From the NCBI GenBank assembly GCA_963733105.1, contig CAVTCB010000020.1, positions 271,425-335,424 on the forward strand: a stretch of 64,000 bases of DNA. Reading direction: 5' to 3'. The DNA comes from JAFAYN01 sp963733105 (GTDB taxonomy: Bacteria; Gemmatimonadota; Gemmatimonadetes; Longimicrobiales; Longimicrobiaceae). The position numbers and the translations under genes were made by a program. Under the pieces are notes generated by a model that worked only from the letters and a program-made list of their open reading frames with translations, made no database searches and was not told the DNA's origin. Numbering within the stretch: the first letter of the stretch is position 1; the number at the start of each line of letters is the position of its first letter. Below are positions 22,253-34,722 of this stretch, piece after piece.

Positions 22253-24884
22253 TCAAGACCCCGCCGCCGCGCGGATGCGCACGGTGCGCTCCAGCTCGTC
22301 GCGCGACTGGAGCACCTTGCGGCGCACGTCCTCCGGGAGGTCGCGCTTCTCGCGGAGGAAGGCGTCCAGCGTCGCCAGCGCCTCGGCGTCCGCGTGCCCG
22401 CCCAGGAAGGCGCCGATCCAGCGGGGGAGGAAGAAGATGCGCCGGTTGTCGCGGATCCACACCAGCTCGTCCAGCGCGGGGCGCAGGTAGGGGAGGGTGA
22501 GCCGCGCGTGCGCCGGGTCGTTGAAGGCGCCCAGGGAGGCGGTGACCCACTCCTCGTTCAGCGCGGGGTCGCGCAGGTAGCGCCGGAAGTACTCCGCTTT
22601 GGCGGCGGAGTCGGGGAGGGCGGCGCCGGCCACGAAGGCGCGCCGCCCCGCGTCCGGGGTGGAGTCGCGCCGTGCCTCCGCCGCGAGCAGGGAGTCCGCG
22701 GCCGGGTCGCCCAGCGCCGCGAGCTGCTGCACCGCGGCCCAGCGGCTCGGCTCCCGGAGCGGCGCCCCGTCGAAGACACGGCGCCCGGCCAGGAAGTCGC
22801 GCAGCGCGGCGCGCCCCTCCGCCGTCCGCGCCACGCCCAGGAAGGCGTCCAGCGCCGCCTTGCGCAGCCCGTAGGAGAGCGTGGCGTCCTCCGACCGGGC
22901 CAGGAGCATCCGCTCCCACTCCGGGAGGAGGCGCTCGGCCTGCGCCTCCGGGAGGTAGCGGGTGAGCGCCGCGGTCCCGCGGGCCAGGAGCGTCCCGGCG
23001 ATCTGCTCGTCCCGCTCGCGGGGGAGCTCGCGCAGGGTGAGCGCCAGGTAGTCGGCGGGGGCGAGGCGCGCCTCGCGCACCAGGTCCCAGAGCGCCCCCC
23101 AGAGCATGGCCCGCTCCAGCCCGCCGCGCACCCCGCCCACGTGCTGGCGGAGGTGGGCCGCGCTCCGCGGGTCCAGGAGGAAGAGGCCGTAGCCGTAGTC
23201 CCCCTCGTTGGCCCACACGTAGTCGGGGACGGGGAGCCCGGCCGCGGCCTCCACCCGGGTGGCGGGGCCGGTGAGGGTGACGTCCAGCACGGTGTCGGGG
23301 CGGTCGTGGTACGCCAGCCGCACCCGCACCTTCCCCGGCCACCACCCGCCCGGGTCGCCCGGGAGGGCGCGCGCCGGGCGCTGCGTGAGCACGAGCGACG
23401 CCACGGCCCCGCCGCGGTCCTCCCGCTCCACCTCGAACACGGGCATCCCCGCGCGGAGGATGTACTGCTCGCCGAAGGCCCGCAGCGACACTCCCGACGA
23501 CTCCTCCAGCGCCTTCAGCAGCTCCTCCCACCCGGCGTTGCCGTAGGCGTGGCGGCGCAGGAAGGCGCCCAGCCCGCGGCGGAAGGCGTCCTCCCCCACC
23601 AGGAACTCCAGCTGCTTGAGGATGGCGGGGGCCTTGTTGTAGACGATGGGGCCGTAGTTGCTCTTGGCCAGGTCCAGGTTGGCCAGCTCCTGCCAGACGG
23701 GGGTGGTCCCCTCGGTGATGTCGGTCCCGTACGCCAGCGGCTTGTTGCGCAGGTAGAAGGTCTTCCACGCCTCGGAGCCGGGGTCCAGCTCGTCCTGCAT
23801 CCGGGCCGCCATGTAGGTGGAGAACCCCTCCTTGAGCCAGAGGTCGTCGAACCAGCGCATGGTCACCAGGTCGCCGAACCACTGGTGCGCCACCTCGTGG
23901 TAGATGGTGGCCTTGCGCGACAGCCGGTCGTTGAGGGTGGGCGGCTCGCGGAAGACGAAGGAGCCCTCGTTGTAGAACACCGCCCCCACGTGCTCCATCC
24001 CCCCGAAGGGGAAGGCGGGGGCCAGGAGCGTCTCGTACTTGGCGAACGGGTAGGGGACGCCGAAGTACCCCTCCAGCCACTTCAGGGCGTCGCGGTTGGC
24101 GCGCATCAGCGTGTCCGCGTCCACCTCGCGCGCCCGCGAGCGGCGGGCGTACAGGGTGACGGGGCGCTCCCCCGCCGGGGCGGACTCCCACCGCTCCCAC
24201 GGCCCGGCGGCGAAGGCGGCCAGGTAGGTGGAGATGGGCTCGGTCTCGGCGAAGCGCCAGCGGACGGCGCCGCCCTCGGGGGCGCGCGACTCGACGGGGC
24301 CGTTGGCGAGCACCGTCCACTCGCGCGGGGGCCACGACGGAGACGCGGAAGCGTCCCTTGAGGTCGGGCTGGTCGAAGGAGGGGAAGAGCTGGTTGGCGT
24401 CGGCGGGGACCAGGAGGGTGTAGAGGTAGCGCGCGCCGTCGGAGCGGTCGTCGAAGCGGATCACGCTGGACCCCGCGGGGGCGATCCGCGCGGCGAAGCG
24501 GAAGCCCAGCGTGTTGGGGCCGGCGCGGAGGTGGCGCGCGGGGACGCGGACGTGCCCCTCCGCCCAGGTGAAGTCGGGGACGGGGCGGCCGTTGGCGGTG
24601 ACGCCGTCCAGGACGGGCCCGCGGAAGTCCGCCACCAGGTCCCCCGCGCCGCCCGCGCGCCGGAAGGAAAGCTCCAGCGTCCCCCGCGCGGTGTCGGGGT
24701 GCGTCACGTCCAGCGACAGGGCGTAGCGCACGTCGGAGAGGGTGCGCGCCCGCTCCCGCGCCAGCTCCAGCGACACCCCCGGCCGCATGAACGCTCCGGC
24801 GTCGGGCGCGCGAGCTCCGCCGGCCGCGCCGCGGTGAGCGCACCCGGCGAGGAGCACGAGGAGGCAGAGGTGGAGGCTGCGCAT
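22253..24884 (-). pseudogene. M1-family aminopeptidase lipoprotein, interrupted by one frameshift
   Basis: Joined across one frameshift this encodes about 876 residues, the normal M1 (aminopeptidase N) size. The 5' frame (24884 to about 24330) gives a signal peptide ending LVLLAGCAH (lipobox) and the M1 N-terminal sandwich. The 3' frame holds the zinc site HEVAHQWFGDLVT (HExxH with the distal Glu in WLKEGFSTY) and an ERAP1-like C-terminal domain. The substrate motif GAMEN reads GGMEH (PFGGMEHVGAV). The shift lies in a G5 run at 24328-24332: one base fewer restores VSVVAPREWTVLANG. Either a recent mutation, phase variation or a consensus error. Confidence 0.82.
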
Positions 24885-24975
24885 GCGGTTGCGTGGCGGC
24901 TCGGGGACGAACGGGGCGTGGGGTCGACGCCAAATGTGGCGCCGGGAGGGCCGGCGGGGCAAGCGCGCCGCGTCT

Positions 24976-25614
24976 TCAGGGGATCGGGATCGGGGGGACG
25001 TCCCGGCAGAGGATAGGGACGCCGCGGGCCTGGATGGGGGCGGCGAGGGCGTCCAGCTTGGCGGCGTCGGGGAGCGCCAGGAGGTGGAGGCGCAGGAGGA
25101 GGCGCGAGAGCCCGTCCGGCGACCGGGCCCCCCGCTCGGCGGCGCGGGCGGCGTGCGCGGGGGCCAGCACGGCGACGCGGAGCATGGACTCCAGCAGGTG
25201 CCGCAGCATGCAGTGGTAGCACGGCGCCTCCTCCAGCGCGGCCAGCTCCCGCCGCAGCGCCTCCGCAAGCCCGGCGAAGCCGCCGCGAGACAGGACGCGC
25301 CGCAGCTCGCGGCGGACGCGCCGGCCGGAGGCGGGGCGGAAGGCGGAGAGGGGGAGCGGCGGGTCCGGGGAGCGCTCCCGGAACTCCGGCACGTCCGCCA
25401 TGGGGACGAAGGCCGCCTCCACCACGGGGACGCCGGCGGCGTGGAAGGGGCGGGCGCGGCGGTCCACCCAGCGGGCCACCGGGAGCGCCCACGTCTCCCA
25501 GCGGATCAGCCGCCGCGAGACGGCTTCCGAGGCGCCCCCGGTGAGCCGGGAGTACAGCGGCATCCGCTCCCGGTTGAGGCGGACGGCCTCCTCCAGGTGC
25601 CCGGCGAAGCTCAC
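24976..25614 (-). CDS. Hypothetical protein coupled to an amino-acid permease
   Basis: A 212-residue protein with no recognised domain. It is helix-rich (LRRELAALEEAPCYHCMLRH, LLESMLRVAVLAPAHAARAA, LSRLLLRLHLLALPDAAKLD) and has one CxxC pair (CYHC) in a His/Cys-rich turn that could bind a metal. No signal peptide is evident. The GTG start overlaps the permease TGA by four bases, so the two are translationally coupled, implying a role linked to transport or use of the same substrate. That link is the only functional clue. Confidence 0.6.
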   Translation of the reverse strand: MSFAGHLEEAVRLNRERMPLYSRLTGGASEAVSRRLIRWETWALPVARWVDRRARPFHAAGVPVVEAAFVPMADVPEFRERSPDPPLPLSAFRPASGRRVRRELRRVLSRGGFAGLAEALRRELAALEEAPCYHCMLRHLLESMLRVAVLAPAHAARAAERGARSPDGLSRLLLRLHLLALPDAAKLDALAAPIQARGVPILCRDVPPIPIP

Positions 25615-27143
25615 CGCCCGGCCGGCGCCACGGGCGCGGACTCGGGCGCCGCGGCGAAGCGGCGGCGCCACGCCAGGTACACGGGGATCCCGGTGAGCAC
25701 CAGGAGGTAGCCGATCCCGGAGGTGAGCGGCGTGAGCCAGGCCAGGTCCACCACCAGGAGCGCGGCCAGGACCACGTAGATCCAGGGCGTCACCGGGTAG
25801 CCGAAAGTGCGGTAGGGGCGCGCCAGCTCCGGGTGCCGGCGCCGCATCACCAGCACCGCGCCCACCATCAGTGCGTAGAACACCAGGTCCACGGAGACGA
25901 TGTACTCCAGGAGCTGCGTGTACACGTTGCCGTACGCCACCTCCCCGGTCCCCGGCGCCACCGCCACCGTGCGCGGGAGGGTGAGGAAGGCGGCCCACAC
26001 CCCCTGCGCCACGAGGGCAACCGCGGGGACGTGGCGGGCGTTGAGCCGCCCCAGCCCGCGGAAGAAGAGCCCGTCGCGCGCCATGGCGTAGTAGACCCGC
26101 GCCCCGGCCAGGATCAGCCCGTTGTTGCACCCGAAGGTGGAGACCAGGATGGCCGCGGCCATGAGGAGCCCGCCGGGGGTCCCCACGATGCGCTCCATCA
26201 TCGCCACGGCCACGCGCCGCTGCGGGGCGTCGCGGATGCCGTCCAGCGGGAGGGTGGCGACGTACGCCAGGTTGGCCAGGAGGTAGAGCGCCACCACCAC
26301 GCCGCACCCGATCAGCAGGGCGCGGGGGAGGTTGCGCCCGGGGTCGCGGACCTCGCCCCCGGCGAAGGTGACGTTGTTCCACGCCGACTGGGCGAAGAGC
26401 GGCCCCACCATGGCCCGCCCCAGGAGCATCGCCAGCGCCAGCCCGCCCGCCACGCCCAGCCCCGGCTGCGCGCCCTCGGGGGTCCACCCGTTGGCCCACG
26501 GGTTCCACCAGGAGGAGGAGAGCGCGGCGCTCCCGGCGTCCCACCCCAGGAGGAGCCCCGCCACGATCAGCCCCAGGAGCGCGGCGGTCTTGACCACGGT
26601 GAGGGTGTTCTGGATCACCTTCCCGGCGGTGAGCCCGCGGGTGTTCACCGCCGTCAGCAGGAGGATCATGGCGACGGCCACCGCCTGCTGCGCCGTGAAG
26701 GTGAGGGCGTAGCTCCCCAGCTGCACCGGGGAGAGGAGGTGCACGTTGGGGGAGACGGAGGGGACCAGCACCCCCAGGAAGGAGGCGAAGGCCACCGCCA
26801 CCGCGGCGATGGTCCCGGTCTGGATGACCACGAACATCCCCCACCCGAAGAGGAACCCCACCCCCGGGCCGTACGCCTCGCGCAGGAAGACGTACTGCCC
26901 GCCCGCCCGCGGCCAGAGCGCCGCCAGCTCGGCGCAGGAGAGCGCGCCGGTGATGGTGAGCACCCCCGCCAGCGCCCACGCCGCCAGGAGCCACCCCGGC
27001 GACCCCACCAGCCGCGTGGACTCGGCGGAGACGATGAAGATCCCCGAGCCGATCATCGACCCGATCACCAGCATGGTGGCGTCGAGGAGCCCCAGCCCGC
27101 GCTCCAGCCGCTCCGGCGGCGGGGCCTCCGATCTGTCCCTCAT
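25611..27143 (-). CDS. APC-superfamily amino-acid permease
   Basis: A 510-residue integral membrane protein with about 12 hydrophobic segments. MLVIGSMIGSGIFIVSAEST is the first-helix GSGIF motif of APC transporters, and FAQSAWNNVTFAGGEVRDPG with RNLPRAL is the conserved loop after helix 6. It resembles LAT/YfnA-like amino-acid antiporters or permeases. Substrate specificity cannot be read. It is the first gene of a two-gene coupled unit with the hypothetical protein at 24976. Confidence 0.9.
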   Translation of the reverse strand: MRDRSEAPPPERLERGLGLLDATMLVIGSMIGSGIFIVSAESTRLVGSPGWLLAAWALAGVLTITGALSCAELAALWPRAGGQYVFLREAYGPGVGFLFGWGMFVVIQTGTIAAVAVAFASFLGVLVPSVSPNVHLLSPVQLGSYALTFTAQQAVAVAMILLLTAVNTRGLTAGKVIQNTLTVVKTAALLGLIVAGLLLGWDAGSAALSSSWWNPWANGWTPEGAQPGLGVAGGLALAMLLGRAMVGPLFAQSAWNNVTFAGGEVRDPGRNLPRALLIGCGVVVALYLLANLAYVATLPLDGIRDAPQRRVAVAMMERIVGTPGGLLMAAAILVSTFGCNNGLILAGARVYYAMARDGLFFRGLGRLNARHVPAVALVAQGVWAAFLTLPRTVAVAPGTGEVAYGNVYTQLLEYIVSVDLVFYALMVGAVLVMRRRHPELARPYRTFGYPVTPWIYVVLAALLVVDLAWLTPLTSGIGYLLVLTGIPVYLAWRRRFAAAPESAPVAPAGR

Positions 27144-27186
27144 GTCGTCTCCCGGTCGGGGTTCAGGAGCATCGCGCCGCCCGGCG

Positions 27187-28161
27187 TCACGGGCGCGGAC
27201 GGTAGTAGCGGAGGTGGTACCGGTCGATCCCCTTGGTGAAGGGCGCCGGGTTCCCGGCGTCCAGGTGCAGCTCGATCCCGTCGATGTTCTGCCCCTTGAC
27301 GGCGAGGGGCTGGTGCGGCGCCGGGTTCACCAGGTCGGGGGCCTCGGTGATGAGCTGCCGGGGCTGGATTCTCACGGTGGCGGTGCTCTCCGTGATCTGG
27401 ACGATCCGGGCTTCCGGGATGGCCCCGGCGGCCGTCTCGTGGAAGAGCTCGCCGCTGTCGATCGCGCCGATCTTCCAGTAGATGGGGATGCGGGCTCCGC
27501 TGGTGGCGTACCCGAAGAGCGTGCCGAGCCCCAGGATGTCGCTCGCGTCGCCCTGTTTCCCCAGGAGGGTGATGTGCTCGTTGTACATCTTCATCAGCAC
27601 GTCGTCCCAGCGGCCGATGATGGTCTTCGCCAGCCAGCGGTGGTCGGCCACGTGCTGCAGCTCGTGGTTGTAGACGTGCGCCATGAACACCTCCGGGCTC
27701 GGGGCCGGCTCGAACCGGAGGGTCATGCGGGCGTCCTTCCGGAAGTACCGGGCGTACGTCTCCGGCTTCATGGCGTCCGTGACCGGGAGCCCGTCCCTCA
27801 GGCGCCGGGTGTTGATCTGCTCCAGCCGCTCGCGGAGCACCCGGCCGGGAACCCCGGAGACCTCCCACCCCCCGTTCACCGGGTCGGGCGGCATCTCGAT
27901 GTTCCAGCTGATGACGTGGTTGGGGACCTGCGTCACCATCAGGTTGGACCGGAAGAGCGTCCCCCGGATGGGGATCGGCATGTTGCGGTTGATGGTGGTA
28001 TGCGGGTTCTGCCCGGCCGTGTGCGCCAGCGTCAGCTGCGAGACCGGGGTGCCGTTGTAGGTGGGCTCGGCCAGGCCGAAGAGCATCTCGTTGTCCCGCA
28101 CGAAGCCTTCCGCGGGATTGTATCCCCGCACGACCCGCACGGGAGCGTTCATCGTCAGCAC
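27187..28161 (-). CDS. Orphan HExxH putative zinc metalloprotein
   Basis: About 324 residues with no signal peptide. The single diagnostic motif is VYNHELQHVADHRWLAKTII near residue 168, an HExxH zinc-peptidase signature in the middle of the protein. The region before it (YNGTPVSQLTLAHTAGQNPH, NRNMPIPIRGTLF) and after it (FGYATSGARIPIYWKIGAI) are not recognised. A GTG at 28161 or an ATG at 28152 could start it; a GAGGTG sequence favours the GTG. It begins 9 nt after the stop of the broken oxoprolinase gene. An exported toxin-like peptidase is conceivable but unsupported. Confidence 0.6.
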   Translation of the reverse strand: MLTMNAPVRVVRGYNPAEGFVRDNEMLFGLAEPTYNGTPVSQLTLAHTAGQNPHTTINRNMPIPIRGTLFRSNLMVTQVPNHVISWNIEMPPDPVNGGWEVSGVPGRVLRERLEQINTRRLRDGLPVTDAMKPETYARYFRKDARMTLRFEPAPSPEVFMAHVYNHELQHVADHRWLAKTIIGRWDDVLMKMYNEHITLLGKQGDASDILGLGTLFGYATSGARIPIYWKIGAIDSGELFHETAAGAIPEARIVQITESTATVRIQPRQLITEAPDLVNPAPHQPLAVKGQNIDGIELHLDAGNPAPFTKGIDRYHLRYYRPRP

Positions 28162-28170
28162 GGCACCACC

Positions 28171-32010
<3,840 letters not shown>

Positions 32011-32078
32011 GCGGACGGGGAACGGCAGGGGACAGGGAACAGGGGACAGGGGACAGCCTGAAACGGCAAGCACCCCGG

Positions 32079-32126
32079 GCGGTTGAAACCGCTGCAACAA
32101 AGACACGAAGTCCGCCTTCGCGGACT
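32079..32126. repeat. GA-loop/CTTC-loop double-hairpin repeat, copy 1
   Basis: GCGGTT-GA-AACCGC (32079-32092), then TGCAACAA, then AGTCCGC-CTTC-GCGGACT (32109-32126). Copy 2 at 43874-43921 has the first stem changed on both arms to GCGAAT/ATTCGC while keeping the GA loop and the second hairpin. It lies in the 494-bp gap between the oxoprolinase gene and a small lipoprotein, where no gene is seen. Confidence 0.75.
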
Positions 32127-32163
32127 AACGGCAACAGCAAACAGCCTGTAGTCCTGTAGTTCT

Positions 32164-32371
32164 CCCCCTCTCCCAGCATTGGGAGAGGGGGGTCGGGGGG
32201 TGAGGGCCGCCCGGGACACGCTCCGGGGCTCCGCCGGGGGTAGGAAACCCCCGGCTCGGAACGGCAGCCGTCCTGGCGGACGGAACCGCGGACGCCGCCG
32301 TTCGCAGTTCCGCAGTACCCGTAAAATCATGTCGGAGGGAGACACCGGGGCTGTTTCCGGTGGCTCACTCC
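32164..32371 (-). repeat. Composite intergenic repeat, copy A
   Basis: About 200 bp shared with 44,081-44,232. It starts with a perfect 12-bp hairpin (CCCCCTCTCCCA-GCAT-complement), then CGGGGGGTGAGGGCCGCC, a variable stretch, GGAACCGCGGACG, GCAGTTCCGCAGTACCCGTA and a final hairpin at 32334-32371 (GAGACACCGG-GGCTGTTT-CCGGTGGCTC) of the same type as hairpin 2 of the seven-copy element. Confidence 0.75.
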
Positions 32372-32379
32372 GGGGCGGG

Positions 32380-32444
32380 GAGACTCGCGCCGTTTGCGAG
32401 GCTCGCCGCCCCCGCGCAGGAGACCGGCGCCGTTTGCCGGGCTC
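32380..32444 (-). repeat. Two further hairpin-2 modules in tandem
   Basis: GAGAC-TCGC-GCCGTTT-GCGA-GGCTC at 32380-32404 and GAGAC-CGGC-GCCGTTT-GCCG-GGCTC at 32420-32444, period 40 bp. With 32334-32371 they make three consecutive hairpins with the same framing (GAGAC...GGCTC) and nearly the same loop but different, internally paired stems. All read in the sense of the leftward lipoprotein gene that ends at 32504. Confidence 0.75.
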
Positions 32445-32503
32445 CGGAGCGGCCCCACCTGAGGATACTAACCGGCACGCACCCGTATCCGCCAGAAAGC
32501 CCG

Positions 32504-32740
32504 CTAACGCCCGCCCGGCTCCTCCGGCCCCGCGGCGGCGGAGTCCACGGCGGCGTCCGACTCCACCTTCTGCGTGTCCACGGTCACGTCCGCCGGGAGC
32601 GCCTCCACGGCGCTCCCGGAAGAATCCCCCCGCGCGCCCCCCGTCTGCGCGCCTCCCTTCCCCGCTCCCTCGCCCCCGCACCCCCCGAGCAGCACGCCCA
32701 GCAAGAGCGCCGTCACCCCCGCACGACCGGTCGAACGCAT
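32504..32740 (-). CDS. Small lipoprotein
   Basis: A 78-residue protein. MRSTGRAGVTALLLGVLLGG then CGG is a lipoprotein signal peptide (LLGGC). The mature part is short, Gly/Ser/Ala-rich and acidic (VEALPADVTVDTQKVESDAA) and probably unstructured. AGGAG lies 8 nt upstream of the ATG. No family is recognised. Three tandem hairpin-2 modules follow in its 3' region. It is divergent from the LiaF-like gene at 32918 with about 180 bp between them. Confidence 0.65.
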   Translation of the reverse strand: MRSTGRAGVTALLLGVLLGGCGGEGAGKGGAQTGGARGDSSGSAVEALPADVTVDTQKVESDAAVDSAAAGPEEPGGR

Positions 32741-32917
32741 CGTCTGATCTCCTGTTTCCGCGTAGCCTCTCCGAGCACGGCTCTCCGGCCTGCGCAACGG
32801 ACATGCCGCCCCCGCGCGCGGCTTGCTCCGGCCCGCCCGCGCGCCTACGTTGCGTCGGGGAACGGACGCGCCCACGCCGCCCGCCCCCGCACCCACGCAC
32901 CCCGGGCACCGCCTCCG

Positions 32918-33583
32918 ATGAGCGACACTCCCTCTCCCCTGTCCGTCCCGCTGGCGAAGGCGCGCGAGCACACCATCCGGGAGCTCTGCGAGCACTTCGC
33001 GCGCGACGACCTGGACGCCGAGCAGCTGGAGCAGCGCCTGGACCGGGTGCACGCCGCCACCTCGCTCCAGGAGCTGCAGGCGCTGACCGTGGACCTCCCG
33101 GCGCTCCAGGCGCAGCCCGGCGCGGGCACGGGCGTCGCCACGGCGCCGGCCGGCCAGGTGAGCGAGCAGCAGACGGTGATCGCCGTGATGGGCGGAGCGT
33201 CGCGGAAGGGGAGCTGGGTCCCCCCGCGCCGGATGCACGTGTTCGCGGTGATGGGGGGGGCGGAGCTGGACTTCCGCGAGGCGCGCTTCGGCCCGGGGAT
33301 CGTGGAGATCACCGTGTTCGCGCTGATGGGGGGGGTGGAGATCACCGTCCCGCCGGGCGTGCACGTGGAGGTGAACGGGATCGCGCTGATGGGCGGCTTC
33401 GACGAGCGGGCCAGCTCGCTCGCCCCCCCGGACCCCTCGGCCCCGGTGATCCGCATCGGCGGCTTCGTGATGATGGGCGGGGTGGAGGTCCGCACCCGCG
33501 TGCCCGGGGAGACCAAGCGCGACGCCCGGCAACGAGAGAAGCTGGAGCGGCGGGAGATGCGTCGGCTGCACCGGGGGGATTGA
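32918..33583 (+). CDS. DUF1707 plus LiaF-like C-terminal domain protein
   Basis: A 221-residue soluble protein. Residues 12-60 match DUF1707 (ELCEHFARDDLDAEQLEQRL, DRVHAATSLQELQAL), a short helical domain frequent in Gram-positive membrane proteins. Residues 85-200 show repeated strands with the AVMGG/ALMGG motif (VIAVMGGASRKGSW, VFAVMGGAELDFRE, VFALMGGVEITVPPG, IALMGGFDER, FVMMGGVEVRT), the LiaF/YvqF cell-envelope stress beta-helix-like domain. Unlike LiaF it lacks transmembrane helices. It may sense or respond to envelope stress, by family analogy. A copy of the 3'-UTR element begins 13 nt after its stop. Confidence 0.8.
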   Translation: MSDTPSPLSVPLAKAREHTIRELCEHFARDDLDAEQLEQRLDRVHAATSLQELQALTVDLPALQAQPGAGTGVATAPAGQVSEQQTVIAVMGGASRKGSWVPPRRMHVFAVMGGAELDFREARFGPGIVEITVFALMGGVEITVPPGVHVEVNGIALMGGFDERASSLAPPDPSAPVIRIGGFVMMGGVEVRTRVPGETKRDARQREKLERREMRRLHRGD

Positions 33584-33595
33584 GCGAATACCTGG

Positions 33596-33735
33596 GGTTC
33601 GGGCGTGCCCCCCGCTGGCGCGGGGGTCGGGCTGCGGCTCCGTAAAGCACGATACGACCGTGCTTAACGGAGTCGAGCCCCGCGCAAACTGCGCGCGGGT
33701 CTCGCCCCTCCGGGCTCGCATCCCTCACGCAACTG
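33596..33735 (+). repeat. Dispersed three-hairpin 3'-UTR element, copy R5
   Basis: Sense orientation, 13 nt after the stop at 33583. Hairpin 3 is AAGCACG-ATACGAC-CGTGCTT; hairpin 2 is CCCGCGC-AAACTGC-GCGCGGG. The element continues with CAACT/AGTTG (33730-33754) and a final GC hairpin CCCCTCCCCC/GGGGGAGGGG (33762-33786), giving the fullest copy in the window at about 190 bp. Confidence 0.88.
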
Positions 33736-33863
33736 CTTTCCGTACATGTAGTTGCCGTGCTCCCCTCCCCCCTTGTGGGGGAGGGGCCGGGGGTGGGGGG
33801 TACCGGCGCCGTGGGAGTGGACGGAGTGGACGCGCGGCCCGATGCTTGCCGGAGGCCGCGCGC

Positions 33864-34568
33864 ATGCTTGCTCTCCCCGACGTGCTGCGCGACAAGGCCC
33901 TGCTGGTGCACGAGCGGCTCTGCACCGCCTACGGCTGTCCCATCCCCTTCTTCCACGAGCTGGACCCGCTGAGCGAGCTGGTCTCCTCGCTCCTCTCGCA
34001 CCGCACCAAGAACCGCGATTCCGGCCGGGCTTTCCGGCAGCTCCGAGAGCGCTTCCCCACCTGGGAGGAGGTGCGCGACGCGCCGGTCGGGGCGGTGGAG
34101 GAGGCCGTGGCCCCCTGCACCTGGCCGGAGCAGAAGGCGCCCCGGATCCAGGCCGTGCTGCGGGAGGTGGCCGCCCGGCGGGGCGGGCTCGACCTGGACT
34201 TCCTGGCCGACCTCCCGGTGCGCGAGGCGCGCGACTGGCTGGAGTCGCTCCCCGGGGTAGGGCCCAAGACCAGCGCCGCGACGCTCCTGTTCAGCCGCCT
34301 CCGCCGCCCCGCCCTCCCCGTGGACAGCCACCACCACCGCGTGGCCGCGCGCCTGGGGCTGATCCCCGCGAGCGTCCCGGTGGGGCCGGCGCACGCGCTC
34401 CTGGAGGCGCAGCTCCCCCCGGAGTGGGACGCGCAGCAGGTGTACGACAACCACGAGGCGCTGATGCTGCACGGCCAGCGCTGCTGCTTCCACCGCGACC
34501 CCGCCTGCGGGCGCTGCCCCGTGCTGGACCTGTGCCCCTTCGGCCAGGCGCGGATGGGCGGCGCGTAG
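33864..34568 (+). CDS. nth: Endonuclease III-like HhH-GPD DNA glycosylase with [4Fe-4S] cluster
   Basis: A 234-residue protein. ELVSSLLSHRTKNRDSGRAF matches the N-terminal helices, and LPGVGPKTSAATLLFSRLRR is the helix-hairpin-helix with the catalytic Lys in GPKTS. PVDSHHHRVAARLGL carries the catalytic Asp (VDS). CFHRDPACGRCPVLDLC has the Cx6Cx2Cx5C iron-sulfur spacing of Nth. The usual role is excision of oxidised pyrimidines followed by beta-elimination. The Asp is followed by SHHH rather than the common THxxR, so substrate range may differ. The start at 33864 has GGAGG just upstream, and a strong terminator follows. Confidence 0.85.
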   Translation: MLALPDVLRDKALLVHERLCTAYGCPIPFFHELDPLSELVSSLLSHRTKNRDSGRAFRQLRERFPTWEEVRDAPVGAVEEAVAPCTWPEQKAPRIQAVLREVAARRGGLDLDFLADLPVREARDWLESLPGVGPKTSAATLLFSRLRRPALPVDSHHHRVAARLGLIPASVPVGPAHALLEAQLPPEWDAQQVYDNHEALMLHGQRCCFHRDPACGRCPVLDLCPFGQARMGGA

Positions 34569-34583
34569 GAAGCCCCGGACAAG

Positions 34584-34625
34584 CGAGGAGGGCGCCGCAC
34601 GGATTCCCGTGCGGCGCCCTCCTCG
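34584..34625. terminator. Strong bidirectional hairpin after nth
   Basis: CGAGGAGGGCGCCGCACGG pairs perfectly with its complement (19 bp) across ATTC. It begins 16 nt after the nth stop. The 307-bp gap to the next gene otherwise holds only GC hairpins and repeat copy R6. Confidence 0.8.
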
Positions 34626-34722
34626 TCGTGCTGCCGGCACCTTACCCCTCACCCCCCGGCCCCCACCCCCGCCCCTCCCCCGCAGGCGGGGGAGGGGGAG
34701 AACTACGGCACGGACGGAAGCC

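Noticed and set aside
24976..25614. Treating this reading frame as an extension of a longer frame through the permease gene
   Set aside because: The permease is clearly encoded in another frame. The GTGA overlap at 25611-25614 marks a separate downstream gene.
32164..32371. Composite repeat as a riboswitch or leader of a downstream gene
   Set aside because: Copy A has no downstream gene in its reading direction and copy B lies before an unrelated FRG gene, so a shared cis-regulatory leader role is not supported.
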